Part shown: piece by piece, positions 45,423 through 53,244 of the stretch
Layout: every line of letters starts with the position of its first letter
How positions within the stretch are numbered: the stretch's first letter is position 1
Assembly (NCBI GenBank): GCA_021769965.1
Contig: JAETRU010000020.1
Location: forward strand, 1-53,358
Origin: Eubacterium sp.
Lineage (GTDB): Bacteria; Bacillota; Clostridia; Peptostreptococcales; Anaerovoracaceae
Reading direction: 5' to 3'
DNA length: 53,358 nucleotides
Made by a program: the position numbers and the translations under genes
Notes under the pieces: model-generated
Seen by the model: only the letters and a program-made list of their open reading frames with translations
What the model was told of the DNA's origin: nothing
The model's database searches: none

Positions 45423-45536
45423 TGCGCAAAAACGAAAAAAAATAAGGAGACCGGCTTTTTAGTGAGAAGGATAGTTGAGATCCCGAAATCCACTAAAACT
45501 CGCCATCTTTTCCTTATTTCTATATGTCTTTGCGCA
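45423..45536 (-). promoter_or_regulatory. Long structured leader of pyrG, attenuator-like
   Basis: Nested complementary pairs: TGCGCAAA/TTTGCGCA (45423, 45529), AAATAAGGA/TCCTTATTT (45440, 45511), TTTTAGTG/CACTAAAA (45457, 45491) and GGAT/ATCC at the tip. In the direction of pyrG transcription the AAATAAGGA stem ends in TCCTTATTTTTTTT, the layout of an intrinsic terminator. It begins ~20 nt after the predicted start point. It also has the outline of a palindromic mobile element. The 368-bp gap 45369-45736 holds this, the pyrG promoter and the upstream region of the aldolase gene. Confidence 0.6.
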
Positions 45537-45563
45537 ATTTTTTAAAAATAATATTACTGAGAC

Positions 45564-45592
45564 ATTATACTTCTTTTTTGCCGCAATGTCCA
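45564..45592 (-). promoter_or_regulatory. pyrG promoter
   Basis: TGGACA-N17-TATAAT on the minus strand (-35 at 45587-45592, -10 at 45564-45569). Confidence 0.55.
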
Positions 45593-45736
45593 GAAGTTTT
45601 TAAAAACGGCCCGCGATAATCCAGAAAAATATTTTTGTTAAATCTATGAAAAACAGATGAAATGCAAGGCAGTTTATTCTATAATATAGATATCTGACAA
45701 ATCATTAGACAGAAGTACACTCAGGAGGACAAAATT

Positions 45737-46765
45737 ATGATATATTTCAGAAGTGATTACAGTCAGGGCGCACATCCCCATATTCTTGACGCTCTGATCC
45801 GCACCAACGAGGAACACACCGACGGATACGCGCTGGATGCCCACAGTGAACACGCCGCCCAAATGATCAAAGATATGATCGGCAGACAGGACTGCGAAGT
45901 TTACATGATGGTCGGCGGCACACCGACCAATATCATCACCACCGCCGCCGCTTTGAAACCATGGGAAGCCGCAGTCGCGCCGAGAACAGCCCACATTTAT
46001 ACCCACGAATGCGGCGCTTTGGAGGCTACCGGCCACAGAGTCATTACGATGGACGGCGTCGACGGCAAGCTGACCCCGGAACTCATTGACAAAGCGTGGC
46101 TGGAATACGAGGATGACCACACTGTCATTCCAAGACTGGCCTATATCTCCCATACTACGGAAACCGGCACTGTTTATACGAAAGCAGAACTGCAGGCGCT
46201 GCGGAAATGCTGCGATGAACACGACATGCTGCTCTATCTGGACGGCGCGAGACTGGGCGCCGGTCTCACCTGCGAAGACACCGATCTTACCATTCGGGAT
46301 ATCGCGCAGCTGACAGACGCTTTCTATATCGGCGGCACCAAAAACGGACTGCTTCTGGGAGAAGCTGTCGTGATTTTCAACGACTATATGAACGATCACT
46401 ACCGCTGGATGATCAAACAGAAAAACGGCATGCTGGCAAAGGGCCGGCTCATCGGCGTTCAGTTCGAAGCTCTGCTGGAAGGCGGCGAGGATAGCGTATT
46501 CTATCAGATCGGCCGCCACGAAAACGCCATGGCGAAGAAGCTGCGGGAAGGCATTGAAGCTGCCGGATACAGCTTTGACGGAAACTCCAGGACCAACCAG
46601 CTGTTCCCGATCCTGCCGGAACCACTGGTCAGAGAACTGGAAAAGGATTTCTTCTTCTACGACTGGGCACCTGCCGAAAACGGCTGCCGCGTGATCCGTC
46701 TGGTCACCTCATGGGGCACCACAGAAGACGATGTAAACGCCTTTATTCAGGCTTTACATAAATAG
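45737..46765 (+). CDS. Low-specificity L-threonine aldolase family enzyme
   Basis: 342-aa PLP-dependent beta-eliminating lyase-type protein (threonine aldolase family, PF01212). The segments GGTPTNIITTAAAL, HECGALEATGH and LYLDGARLGAG (Asp that binds the PLP ring nitrogen) are present, and the Schiff-base Lys is in FYIGGTKNGLLLG. It would split threonine or allo-threonine to glycine and acetaldehyde. AGGAGG lies upstream. TATAAT occurs ~50 bp upstream without a convincing -35. It ends with TAG. Confidence 0.9.
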   Translation: MIYFRSDYSQGAHPHILDALIRTNEEHTDGYALDAHSEHAAQMIKDMIGRQDCEVYMMVGGTPTNIITTAAALKPWEAAVAPRTAHIYTHECGALEATGHRVITMDGVDGKLTPELIDKAWLEYEDDHTVIPRLAYISHTTETGTVYTKAELQALRKCCDEHDMLLYLDGARLGAGLTCEDTDLTIRDIAQLTDAFYIGGTKNGLLLGEAVVIFNDYMNDHYRWMIKQKNGMLAKGRLIGVQFEALLEGGEDSVFYQIGRHENAMAKKLREGIEAAGYSFDGNSRTNQLFPILPEPLVRELEKDFFFYDWAPAENGCRVIRLVTSWGTTEDDVNAFIQALHK

Positions 46766-46860
46766 TACACTTTATTTCTTATGTTGAAACTCCGGCCCTG
46801 CGGCAAAGCGGACAGATCGCTGCTGCCAGGTCGGGGAAGGGATTCTAAAGGAGAAAGAAC

Positions 46861-48825
46861 ATGAAGAAAAGCAGAAAGTTATTGACAGTTCTGCTGGCAT
46901 TCTGCATGGTAGTGGTTATGATGCCGACCATGGCGTTTGCAGCAGAAGCAAAGAGTGGAGACATCGTGATCCTGCATACCAACGATGTCCACTGTGCCGT
47001 AGACAAAAACATCGGCTATGCAGGTCTGGCCGCATATAAAGCGGACAAGCTGAAAGAGACCGACTATGTTACACTGGTCGACGCAGGTGATGCCGTTCAG
47101 GGCGACACCGTAGGCGCTCTGTCCAAAGGCGACTATATCATCGATATGATGAACGCCGTCGGTTACGACATCGCCATTCCGGGCAATCACGAATACGATT
47201 TCGGTATGGATCAGTTCATGAAGCTGGTAGACAAATCAAACGCGAAATACATCAGCGCCAACTTTATGAAAGACAGCAAAACCGTCTTTGATCCATATGT
47301 TATCAAAACCTATGGAGACAAAAAGGTCGCGTTCGTGGGCGTTTCCACACCGGAATCCATCACAAAATCCACCCCGACCTACTTCCAGGATGAGAATGGA
47401 AACTATATCTACAATTTCTGCGCCGGCAACGACGGCAAAGATCTCTATGACGCTGTACAGAAAGCTGTAGACGCAGCAAAAGCAGAGGGCGCAGATTATG
47501 TCATCGCAGTAGCCCATCTGGGCGATGATGCGCAGAGCGCGCCGTACAGATCAGCAGACGTCATCGCGAACACTTCCGGTATCGACGCCATGATCGACGG
47601 ACATTCCCACCACGTTGTGACGGATACTACCGTCAAAGCAAAGGACGGCAAAGAAGTCGTTCTGACCCAGACCGGCACCGGCCTGGAATCGATCGGCGAG
47701 ATCATCATCTCCGCTGACGGCAAAATCACTTCCAGTCTCGTCAAAGATTATACCGCAAAAGACGAAAAAGTCGCCTCTGTGGTAAAAGGGATCAGCGACA
47801 AAATCACCGCTATCACCTCCAAAGTTGTGGGCAAAGCGGAAGTGACGCTGAACGACTACGATGCGGCAGGCAACCGTCTGGTCAGAAATCAGGAAGCTAC
47901 CGTAGCCAACTACTGCGCCGATGCCTACAAAGCAGTTACCGGCGCTGACATCGGCCTGGTTCAGGGCGGCGGCGTCCGTGCGCCGATCAAAGCCGGCGAC
48001 GTCACCTATGGGGATTTAGTAGCGATCAACCCATGGGGTAACTTCCTTGGCGTATACGAAGTCACCGGTCAGCAGATCCTGGACGCGCTGGAACACGGAG
48101 CAAGGAACACCCCGGGCGAAAACGGCGGTTTCCTGCAGGTATCCGGCATGTCCTACGATATTGATACCACCATTCCTTCCACAGTTAAAACCGATGAAAA
48201 CGGTACTTTCGTTGAAATTACGGGAGCAAGAAGAGTAAAGAACGTCAAGGTCGGCGGCGTTGACATTGACCCTGCCAAGACCTACACCGTCGCCAGCACG
48301 CTGTACATTCTCATGGAAGGCGGAGACGGCTACACCATGTTCAAGGATGGCAAGGACGTTACCAAAGGCTCCATCATCGACTCCGACGCTCTGATCCAGT
48401 ACCTGGAAAAAGATCTGAAGGGAACCATTGGCCAGCAGTACGCCAAGACCGAAGGCCGCATAGGTATTATCAAAACCTATAACAGCAAAGACGTTGAAGC
48501 TGCCATCGAGCAGGCAGGCAAAGACGCTGTCAAAGCATACAAGGCAGCCCTCGCCCGCACCACGAAGATCACTTCTGCAAAAGCTGCAGCAAAGACCAAA
48601 AAGATCACTGTAAAGATCAGCGGCAACAGCAAAGCAGACGGCTTCTACTACAGCGTTTACAACACAAAAGGCAAGAAGGTATCCAGCCTGTCCAAGACCG
48701 GCAAGACCTTTACTACCAAAAAGCTGTCCAAAGGCAGCTATACTGTCAAGGTTCGTCCTTACACCACTGTTGTAGGCGAAAAAGTATACGGCAAGACCGT
48801 AACAAAGAAAGTGACTGTGAAATAG
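46861..48825 (+). CDS. Secreted 5'-nucleotidase/UshA-type metallophosphoesterase
   Basis: 654-aa exported enzyme. A signal peptide is clear (MKKSRKLLTVLLAFCMVVVMM..., cleavage after AFA near residue 27). The calcineurin-like domain has ILHTNDVHC, DAGDAVQGD, GNHEYDFG and the metal-binding DGHSHH. A 5'-nucleotidase C-terminal domain follows (QGGGVRAPIKAGDVTYGDL, NPWGNFLGVYEVTGQQILDALE). The last ~90 residues form a lysine-rich beta domain (KITVKISGNSKADGFYYS), probably for cell-surface interaction; no LPXTG is seen. It should hydrolyse extracellular nucleotides to nucleoside and phosphate. No PHO box was found upstream. It ends with TAG. Confidence 0.92.
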   Translation: MKKSRKLLTVLLAFCMVVVMMPTMAFAAEAKSGDIVILHTNDVHCAVDKNIGYAGLAAYKADKLKETDYVTLVDAGDAVQGDTVGALSKGDYIIDMMNAVGYDIAIPGNHEYDFGMDQFMKLVDKSNAKYISANFMKDSKTVFDPYVIKTYGDKKVAFVGVSTPESITKSTPTYFQDENGNYIYNFCAGNDGKDLYDAVQKAVDAAKAEGADYVIAVAHLGDDAQSAPYRSADVIANTSGIDAMIDGHSHHVVTDTTVKAKDGKEVVLTQTGTGLESIGEIIISADGKITSSLVKDYTAKDEKVASVVKGISDKITAITSKVVGKAEVTLNDYDAAGNRLVRNQEATVANYCADAYKAVTGADIGLVQGGGVRAPIKAGDVTYGDLVAINPWGNFLGVYEVTGQQILDALEHGARNTPGENGGFLQVSGMSYDIDTTIPSTVKTDENGTFVEITGARRVKNVKVGGVDIDPAKTYTVASTLYILMEGGDGYTMFKDGKDVTKGSIIDSDALIQYLEKDLKGTIGQQYAKTEGRIGIIKTYNSKDVEAAIEQAGKDAVKAYKAALARTTKITSAKAAAKTKKITVKISGNSKADGFYYSVYNTKGKKVSSLSKTGKTFTTKKLSKGSYTVKVRPYTTVVGEKVYGKTVTKKVTVK

Positions 48826-48847
48826 ATATTCACACATCAAAAACAGC

Positions 48848-48884
48848 AGCAGCGCATACCTCCGCGGTATGCGCTGCTTTTTTA
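48848..48884. terminator. Bidirectional terminator
   Basis: AGCAGCGCATACC and GGTATGCGCTGCT form a perfect 13-bp stem, with T-runs on either strand, between convergent genes. Confidence 0.9.
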
Positions 48885-48893
48885 TATGCCTGC

Positions 48894-49988
48894 TTACTGG
48901 ATCCGGTTTCCATCTTTATCATAGAGATATTTTCCGGAATTTTTGTACTTACCCAGGAGTTTTTCCATCCGTTCATTGGTCCCCAGCTGTTTCTCACGAA
49001 CGCCCTGCTCGTACGGCGTCAGGCTGTGAATATCTTTGATATGCTTTCTCACAGGCTTCGGCACCACGGCGAAATACATCAGCGGCGATACCACAAAGAT
49101 ATCGAAGATCAGCCAGATGACGGCAGCGATGAGACCGGTCATCTCATTGCCGCGGGTCAAAGCCAGGCCTGCGGCAATGCAAAGCCCCAGGACTCCCACA
49201 AAGAAAGGCAGATAAATCTTCTCCAGCTTGCCTATAGCCTTTGTCAGTTCCTCATCAAACCACTGATTTTTCAAATTCCGGAAGATAAATTTAGCTCCAC
49301 GGAACTGAATATTGGCCAGATAGATACAGGCCTTAAAATCATCAAAAGTCGCCTTCTCCGACGGGATCACCGTCGGCCCTATCTCTTCCGGGTGATAGTT
49401 GTAAAAGATCTGTGCCCGGATCAGATGTCCTTCGCCCATGACCGATATATCAAAGATCTCGTCTGCTGTGCCGTTTATCACCAGCTGCTGCCCCGGGCTC
49501 ATCATCACAGTTTCCTCTCCTATGGATACTGCGGCAAAACCCTCGCGGCAGAAAAACGCTGCGGTTTTCCGGTCATACGCGCAGTCTTCATCAAAGGTCA
49601 GATGACAGCTTTCCGGGGTCAGGGAAAGGGCGTCGAGAAACCCTTTGTTCCCTTTGGCGACCATCAGGTTGTAATCCGTGATCTTCCCGAAACTCTTTGT
49701 CCGGTACGCGCCGTCAAAGCGGTCCTGCTCCAGCTCGGAAAGCCGGGCAACGCGCACGTCCTGATGGGCCAGGACCACACTGCCTGAAAGCACCATCAGC
49801 ACTCTGTCAAAATCAGGAAGCTTAGAAAATGTGGATTCCTCCTGCTCACAGGTGGCTGTGCTGAGCCGCCATATAAAACGCCGCTCCAGATAATTGCCGT
49901 CCGCAGGAAAGATCGCCAGCTGCCTGGTCGTGCCGCCGGTCCATTTTGATACAGAAAAATCTTCCTCTTTATATAACTTATATTCCAT
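48894..49988 (-). CDS. HutD/Ves-like cupin domain fused to a membrane domain
   Basis: 364 aa. The N-terminal ~190 residues match the HutD/Ves family (FSVSKWTGGTTRQLAIFP, FIWRLSTATCEQEESTFSKLPDFDRVLMVLSGSV), a double cupin whose role in histidine utilisation is not settled. After a linker, two hydrophobic helices appear (LPFFVGVLGLCIAAGLAL and GLIAAVIWLIFDIFVVSPLMYFAVV), then a charged tail. HutD is normally a soluble ~190-aa protein, so the membrane extension is unusual. No hut genes are nearby. Function unknown; the cupin assignment is firm, the rest descriptive. Confidence 0.8.
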   Translation of the reverse strand: MEYKLYKEEDFSVSKWTGGTTRQLAIFPADGNYLERRFIWRLSTATCEQEESTFSKLPDFDRVLMVLSGSVVLAHQDVRVARLSELEQDRFDGAYRTKSFGKITDYNLMVAKGNKGFLDALSLTPESCHLTFDEDCAYDRKTAAFFCREGFAAVSIGEETVMMSPGQQLVINGTADEIFDISVMGEGHLIRAQIFYNYHPEEIGPTVIPSEKATFDDFKACIYLANIQFRGAKFIFRNLKNQWFDEELTKAIGKLEKIYLPFFVGVLGLCIAAGLALTRGNEMTGLIAAVIWLIFDIFVVSPLMYFAVVPKPVRKHIKDIHSLTPYEQGVREKQLGTNERMEKLLGKYKNSGKYLYDKDGNRIQ

Positions 49989-50018
49989 TGTCTCATCCCG
50001 TTTCTTAGCATTTTCTTA

Positions 50019-50064
50019 ATTATAACCCGGATTCCTTGCTTTCACAACCTTTTTATAGTATAAT
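50019..50064. promoter_or_regulatory. Back-to-back divergent promoters
   Basis: Minus strand TTGTGA-N17-TATAAT (-10 at 50019-50024, -35 at 50042-50047) for the HutD fusion gene. Plus strand TTGCTT-N17-TATAAT (50036-50041, 50059-50064) for the E2-like gene. The two interleave, so transcription may be mutually exclusive. Confidence 0.55.
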
Positions 50065-50097
50065 GGCAGGCAGTAAAAAAGCAAATGGAGAGAAGAA

Positions 50098-50976
50098 ATG
50101 AGCAGATCAGACGGATACAAACTGCGGGGATGCGATCCTTTCTACGAGATCATCCCCCACATCATGTCTCACAGGTATGATGCGACCAACTATATCGATC
50201 TGGAACTGGATTTAGAGGCGATGCAGAGTTACATACGCCGCTGCCGTCAAAAGGGGATCAAAATGGACCATATGAGCGTTATGATAAGCGCGTATCTGCG
50301 GCTGGTATCCCAGAATCCAAATCTGAATCGATTTATATGCAACAAGAAGATATATGCCCGAAATCACTTTTGTGTATGCTTTACGACGCTTAAACCTTCC
50401 GGCGGACAAGGCGAAGAAACCGTCACCAAGGTGTATTTCAATCTGGATGATACTATATTCGAGGTGAATCGGAAAATCAGTGAAGCTATTGAAATAAGCC
50501 GTATTTCCGGCGAAAGCAATTCCGTCGACACACTTCTTCGGAAGGTGATGCGCATACCGTTTCTGGTCGGCGGCACTGTTTCTTTCTTAAAATGGTGGGA
50601 CAGACATTTCGGACTGCCCTTTGCTGTAATAAACGGAAGTCCGTTCCACACTTCCCTGTTTATTACCAATCTGGCGTCCATCCGGCTCCGCCCGGTCTAT
50701 CACCACATCTACGACTTCGGCACCACCGGCATTTTCATCGCTATGGGACAGCCGGAACGAAGGCTGGTCAAGCTGGGTGAGATCGTGGAAGAGCGCAAGG
50801 TAATGCCCGTAAAGGTCTCCTGCGATGAACGCGTGGAATCCGGCTATTACTACGCCCGCTGTTTCAGGGAATTCCAGCGGTACCTGCGCAATCCGGAGCT
50901 TCTGGAAACATCCCCGGAAGAAGTCGTTGCCGATCCGAATCTTCCGATCACAAACCCGAAATTCATCATAAGATAA
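50098..50976 (+). CDS. Stand-alone 2-oxoacid dehydrogenase acyltransferase (E2) homologue, catalytic His replaced
   Basis: 292 aa resembling the catalytic domain of E2 acyltransferases/CAT fold (SHRYDATNYIDLELDLEAM at the start). The C-terminal motif corresponds to the E2 signature DHRxxDG, but here reads SCDERVESG: the catalytic His is Glu and the Asp is Ser. No lipoyl domain, no E1/E3-binding domain, and no dehydrogenase genes nearby. It is likely a repurposed or inactive relative; similar stand-alone proteins occur in Clostridia. It has a good promoter, and a perfect hairpin covers its stop codon. Function unknown. Confidence 0.8.
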   Translation: MSRSDGYKLRGCDPFYEIIPHIMSHRYDATNYIDLELDLEAMQSYIRRCRQKGIKMDHMSVMISAYLRLVSQNPNLNRFICNKKIYARNHFCVCFTTLKPSGGQGEETVTKVYFNLDDTIFEVNRKISEAIEISRISGESNSVDTLLRKVMRIPFLVGGTVSFLKWWDRHFGLPFAVINGSPFHTSLFITNLASIRLRPVYHHIYDFGTTGIFIAMGQPERRLVKLGEIVEERKVMPVKVSCDERVESGYYYARCFREFQRYLRNPELLETSPEEVVADPNLPITNPKFIIR

Positions 50977-50988
50977 GCATCTTATGAT
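50965..50988 (+). repeat. Perfect 10-bp hairpin over the stop codon
   Basis: ATCATAAGAT-AAGC-ATCTTATGAT spans the TAA stop of the E2-like gene. There is no T-run, so it is perhaps an mRNA processing or stabilising structure before the next gene. Confidence 0.4.
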
Positions 50989-51034
50989 AAACATCATATG
51001 ACAATAGCAAGATCACGAAAGGAGAACTCATTCA

Positions 51035-51442
51035 ATGGATAGAAAAGAACTTGCAGTATCGCTGCATGAAAAAGGATTCAACTGCGCGCAGGCCGTTGCC
51101 TGTGCTTTCTGCAATGTTATGGGCTACGACCCGGCAACCGTATTCAAGCTTTCTGAAGCTTTCGGCCGCGGCATGGGAACCTACGGTACCTGCGGCGCGG
51201 TTTCCGGCATGGCCATGGTCATCGGCATGAAGAACTCTGACGGTGAACTGGACGCCCCTGCAACAAAGGAATCCTCCTACGAGTTAATGCATCAGGCCAC
51301 CGAGATGTTCCTCGAAAAGAACAAGTCCATCGTCTGCAGCGAGCTGAGAGGCATGGAAACCGGATGCGTGCTCAGAGAGTGCAACGGCTGCATCGAAGAC
51401 GCCGCAGCCATTCTGGACGAGCTGCTGCTGGGTATTAAATAA
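51035..51442 (+). CDS. C_GCAxxG_C_C family redox protein
   Basis: 135-aa small cysteine-rich protein. It shows FNCAQAVACAFC, then TCGAVSG (the GCAxxG region), and C-terminal cysteines in VCSELRGMETGCVLRECNGC, the pattern of the C_GCAxxG_C_C family (PF09719). Members are found in anaerobes near oxidoreductases and are thought to be redox- or metal-active; no reaction is established. AGGAG precedes the ATG. It lies 58 bp after the E2-like gene and may be co-transcribed. Confidence 0.88.
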   Translation: MDRKELAVSLHEKGFNCAQAVACAFCNVMGYDPATVFKLSEAFGRGMGTYGTCGAVSGMAMVIGMKNSDGELDAPATKESSYELMHQATEMFLEKNKSIVCSELRGMETGCVLRECNGCIEDAAAILDELLLGIK

Positions 51443-51529
51443 GCGTGAAAAAAAGACATGCCGTAATGGCAGTAGCCCATAAGGAAACATTACAAAACTT
51501 ATGACTTACGCCAGGTAAACGGAAAAATA

Positions 51530-51572
51530 AAAAACTCTATGTGATTGAAAAATCTTTCGCATAGAGTTTTTG
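51530..51572 (+). terminator. Terminator after the C_GCAxxG_C_C gene
   Basis: AAAAACTCTATG pairs with CATAGAGTTTTTG, symmetric in A/T flanks. It marks the border to the AT-rich segment. Confidence 0.8.
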
Positions 51573-51610
51573 TTTATTCAAACGTCTATCATGGTATTTG
51601 GATATTAATC

Positions 51611-51699
51611 CTTGTTCTTTAAAAACGCAAATCGTTCCTAATAAATAATAAATTGTTCTTGCTTTATTAAATTTCGTTCTTTACATTTTACATTCGTTC
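51611..51699 (+). repeat. Five phased GTTC repeats upstream of the AAA+ gene
   Basis: GTTC at 51614, 51634, 51655, 51676 and 51696, spaced 20, 21, 21 and 20 bp (about two helical turns), mostly as TCGTTC or TTGTTC in AT-rich sequence. The last two flank and fall inside the promoter, so a DNA-binding protein lined up on one face is likely. Confidence 0.6.
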
Positions 51700-51708
51700 C
51701 AGTATAAT
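51680..51708 (+). promoter_or_regulatory. Promoter of the AAA+/peptidase pair
   Basis: TTTACA-N17-TATAAT (51680-51685, 51703-51708), 17 bp before the ATG, with AGGGGAGG as ribosome-binding site. Confidence 0.65.
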
Positions 51709-51725
51709 AATAGGGGAGGTGCGAA

Positions 51726-52865
51726 ATGAAATATTCAATTGAAATAGGAAAAATCATAGAGGGCTCATTAAAACATGATCAAACCAAAGTTATTAACTAT
51801 ACAAACCAATTGATTTCTAAACTTGAAACAGATGGTGAAACACGAGCAGTCGCTAAATTCAAAAAATTATTGTCGGCACAAACAGAAATGTCTTTGACTG
51901 CCATGGGAAACAACGCAAAGAGTTTATCGATTCCTGTTGATACAGAATCCAGAACTACGCTTGCTGATATTATTTATCCAGATGAGAATAATATCGAGGT
52001 GATATTATCCAAAAGAAATGCTGATAAATTGGACTCATTTATTTTGAGCTATAAAAATGCCGATAAACTAAATGACTTAGGTATAGGGGTATCTAATACG
52101 TTGCTGCTATATGGTCCACCTGGATGCGGAAAAACAAAATGTGCTTATTTAATTGCAAAACAACTAAATCTACCACTGGTTATTGCTCGACTTGATAGCC
52201 TTATCTCATCTTACCTAGGCACAACGGCCAAAAATATTCGTAATTTATTCGAATTTGCTCAAAAAATCCCATGTGTTCTGTTTTTAGATGAATTTGATGC
52301 AATAGCAAAGGCGAGAGACGATAATAATGAATTAGGTGAGCTGAAACGTGTGGTTAATAGTTTATTACAAAATGTGGATTCCATGAGTAAAGATAGTCTG
52401 CTTTTAGCCGCAACAAATCATCAACAACTATTAGATTCTGCAGTATGGAGAAGATTTGATTATAAGTTAGAAATTGAGTTACCTGATAAAGAAGCAATCA
52501 GTAAACTAATATATTTGTTTACCGGTCACATGGGAACTCTTAGCGAAAAAGATGTTACTGAACTTTCAACATTATTTTTTGGACTGAGTGGTGCAGAAAT
52601 TGAGGAGCTGATTACAAAATCAATAAGAAATGCTGTTATTCACAACCACTCTTTTGATAAAAAAAATATTTATGAGGAATATTTTATTCTTCAAAATATA
52701 TTACCTCAAAATTGTAACGACACTCGAAAACTACTTCAAATCAAAGCAAAATATTTAAGGAAATGTAACGAGAAAATATTCAGCCTACAAGTTATTGCTG
52801 ACGTTTTAGGAAGTTCCAAAACAACTATACAAAAAATTATAAAGGAGGCTGATATACATGAGTAA
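51726..52865 (+). CDS. AAA+ ATPase with C-terminal helix-turn-helix, partner of an S8 peptidase
   Basis: 379 aa. A charged helical N-terminus (~1-110) is followed by a classic AAA domain: Walker A GPPGCGKT (130-137), Walker B LFLDEFD (185-191), sensor ATNHQ and arginine-finger region DSAVWRRFD, as in FtsH/proteasome-type AAA proteins but without a protease domain. The last ~30 residues (SLQVIADVLGSSKTTIQKII) look like a helix-turn-helix. The next gene, overlapping by 8 bp, encodes the N-terminus of a subtilisin-type peptidase; such AAA/S8 pairs recur in accessory and defence-rich regions. Base use is more AT-rich than upstream genes, a sign of transfer. Function is not established. Confidence 0.8.
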   Translation: MKYSIEIGKIIEGSLKHDQTKVINYTNQLISKLETDGETRAVAKFKKLLSAQTEMSLTAMGNNAKSLSIPVDTESRTTLADIIYPDENNIEVILSKRNADKLDSFILSYKNADKLNDLGIGVSNTLLLYGPPGCGKTKCAYLIAKQLNLPLVIARLDSLISSYLGTTAKNIRNLFEFAQKIPCVLFLDEFDAIAKARDDNNELGELKRVVNSLLQNVDSMSKDSLLLAATNHQQLLDSAVWRRFDYKLEIELPDKEAISKLIYLFTGHMGTLSEKDVTELSTLFFGLSGAEIEELITKSIRNAVIHNHSFDKKNIYEEYFILQNILPQNCNDTRKLLQIKAKYLRKCNEKIFSLQVIADVLGSSKTTIQKIIKEADIHE

Positions 52866-53244
52866 AAACAATCTACCAATAAAAATAATTCTTCAAAAGA
52901 CAGATGATATCTTTAGTAATTCCGGTGGTGGAAAAACCAAATTTTTCAGTGAGGTAACACCACAATTACAAATAGACATTTCTAATAAATTTGAATCTTT
53001 ATTGGAATATTATAATGATGTTTTTGAAGAAAATGAAAATATTCCCGCTATCGGTAAGGTGATAGTTAAGCCTGAAGCAATTGCCAAGTCACATAAACCG
53101 GATGATTTATGTAGAAACTGTCCTATTATAGGAACTGAAGATTTAAATGAAATCTATATTAAGGTGAAGAAAAAATCTATACAAGAAACGGTTAAATTGG
53201 TTATGAATCCACCGTCAATTAGTGCTAGACTAGAAAGTGGATAG
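52858..53244 (+). pseudogene. N-terminal fragment of an S8 (subtilisin-like) peptidase, truncated by an insertion element
   Basis: 128 aa remain. LPIKIILQK, the GGGKTKFFSEVT segment and VIVKPEAIAKSHKPDDL...CPIIGTEDLNEIYIKV match the N-terminal region of the long S8 peptidases paired with AAA ATPases. The catalytic Asp/His/Ser part is absent: the frame stops in TAG (ARLESG) just before sequence that leads into a transposase gene. AAAGGAGG precedes the ATG inside the AAA gene. Either the rest lies beyond the element outside this window or it is lost. Similarity is by recall, not search. Confidence 0.65.
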
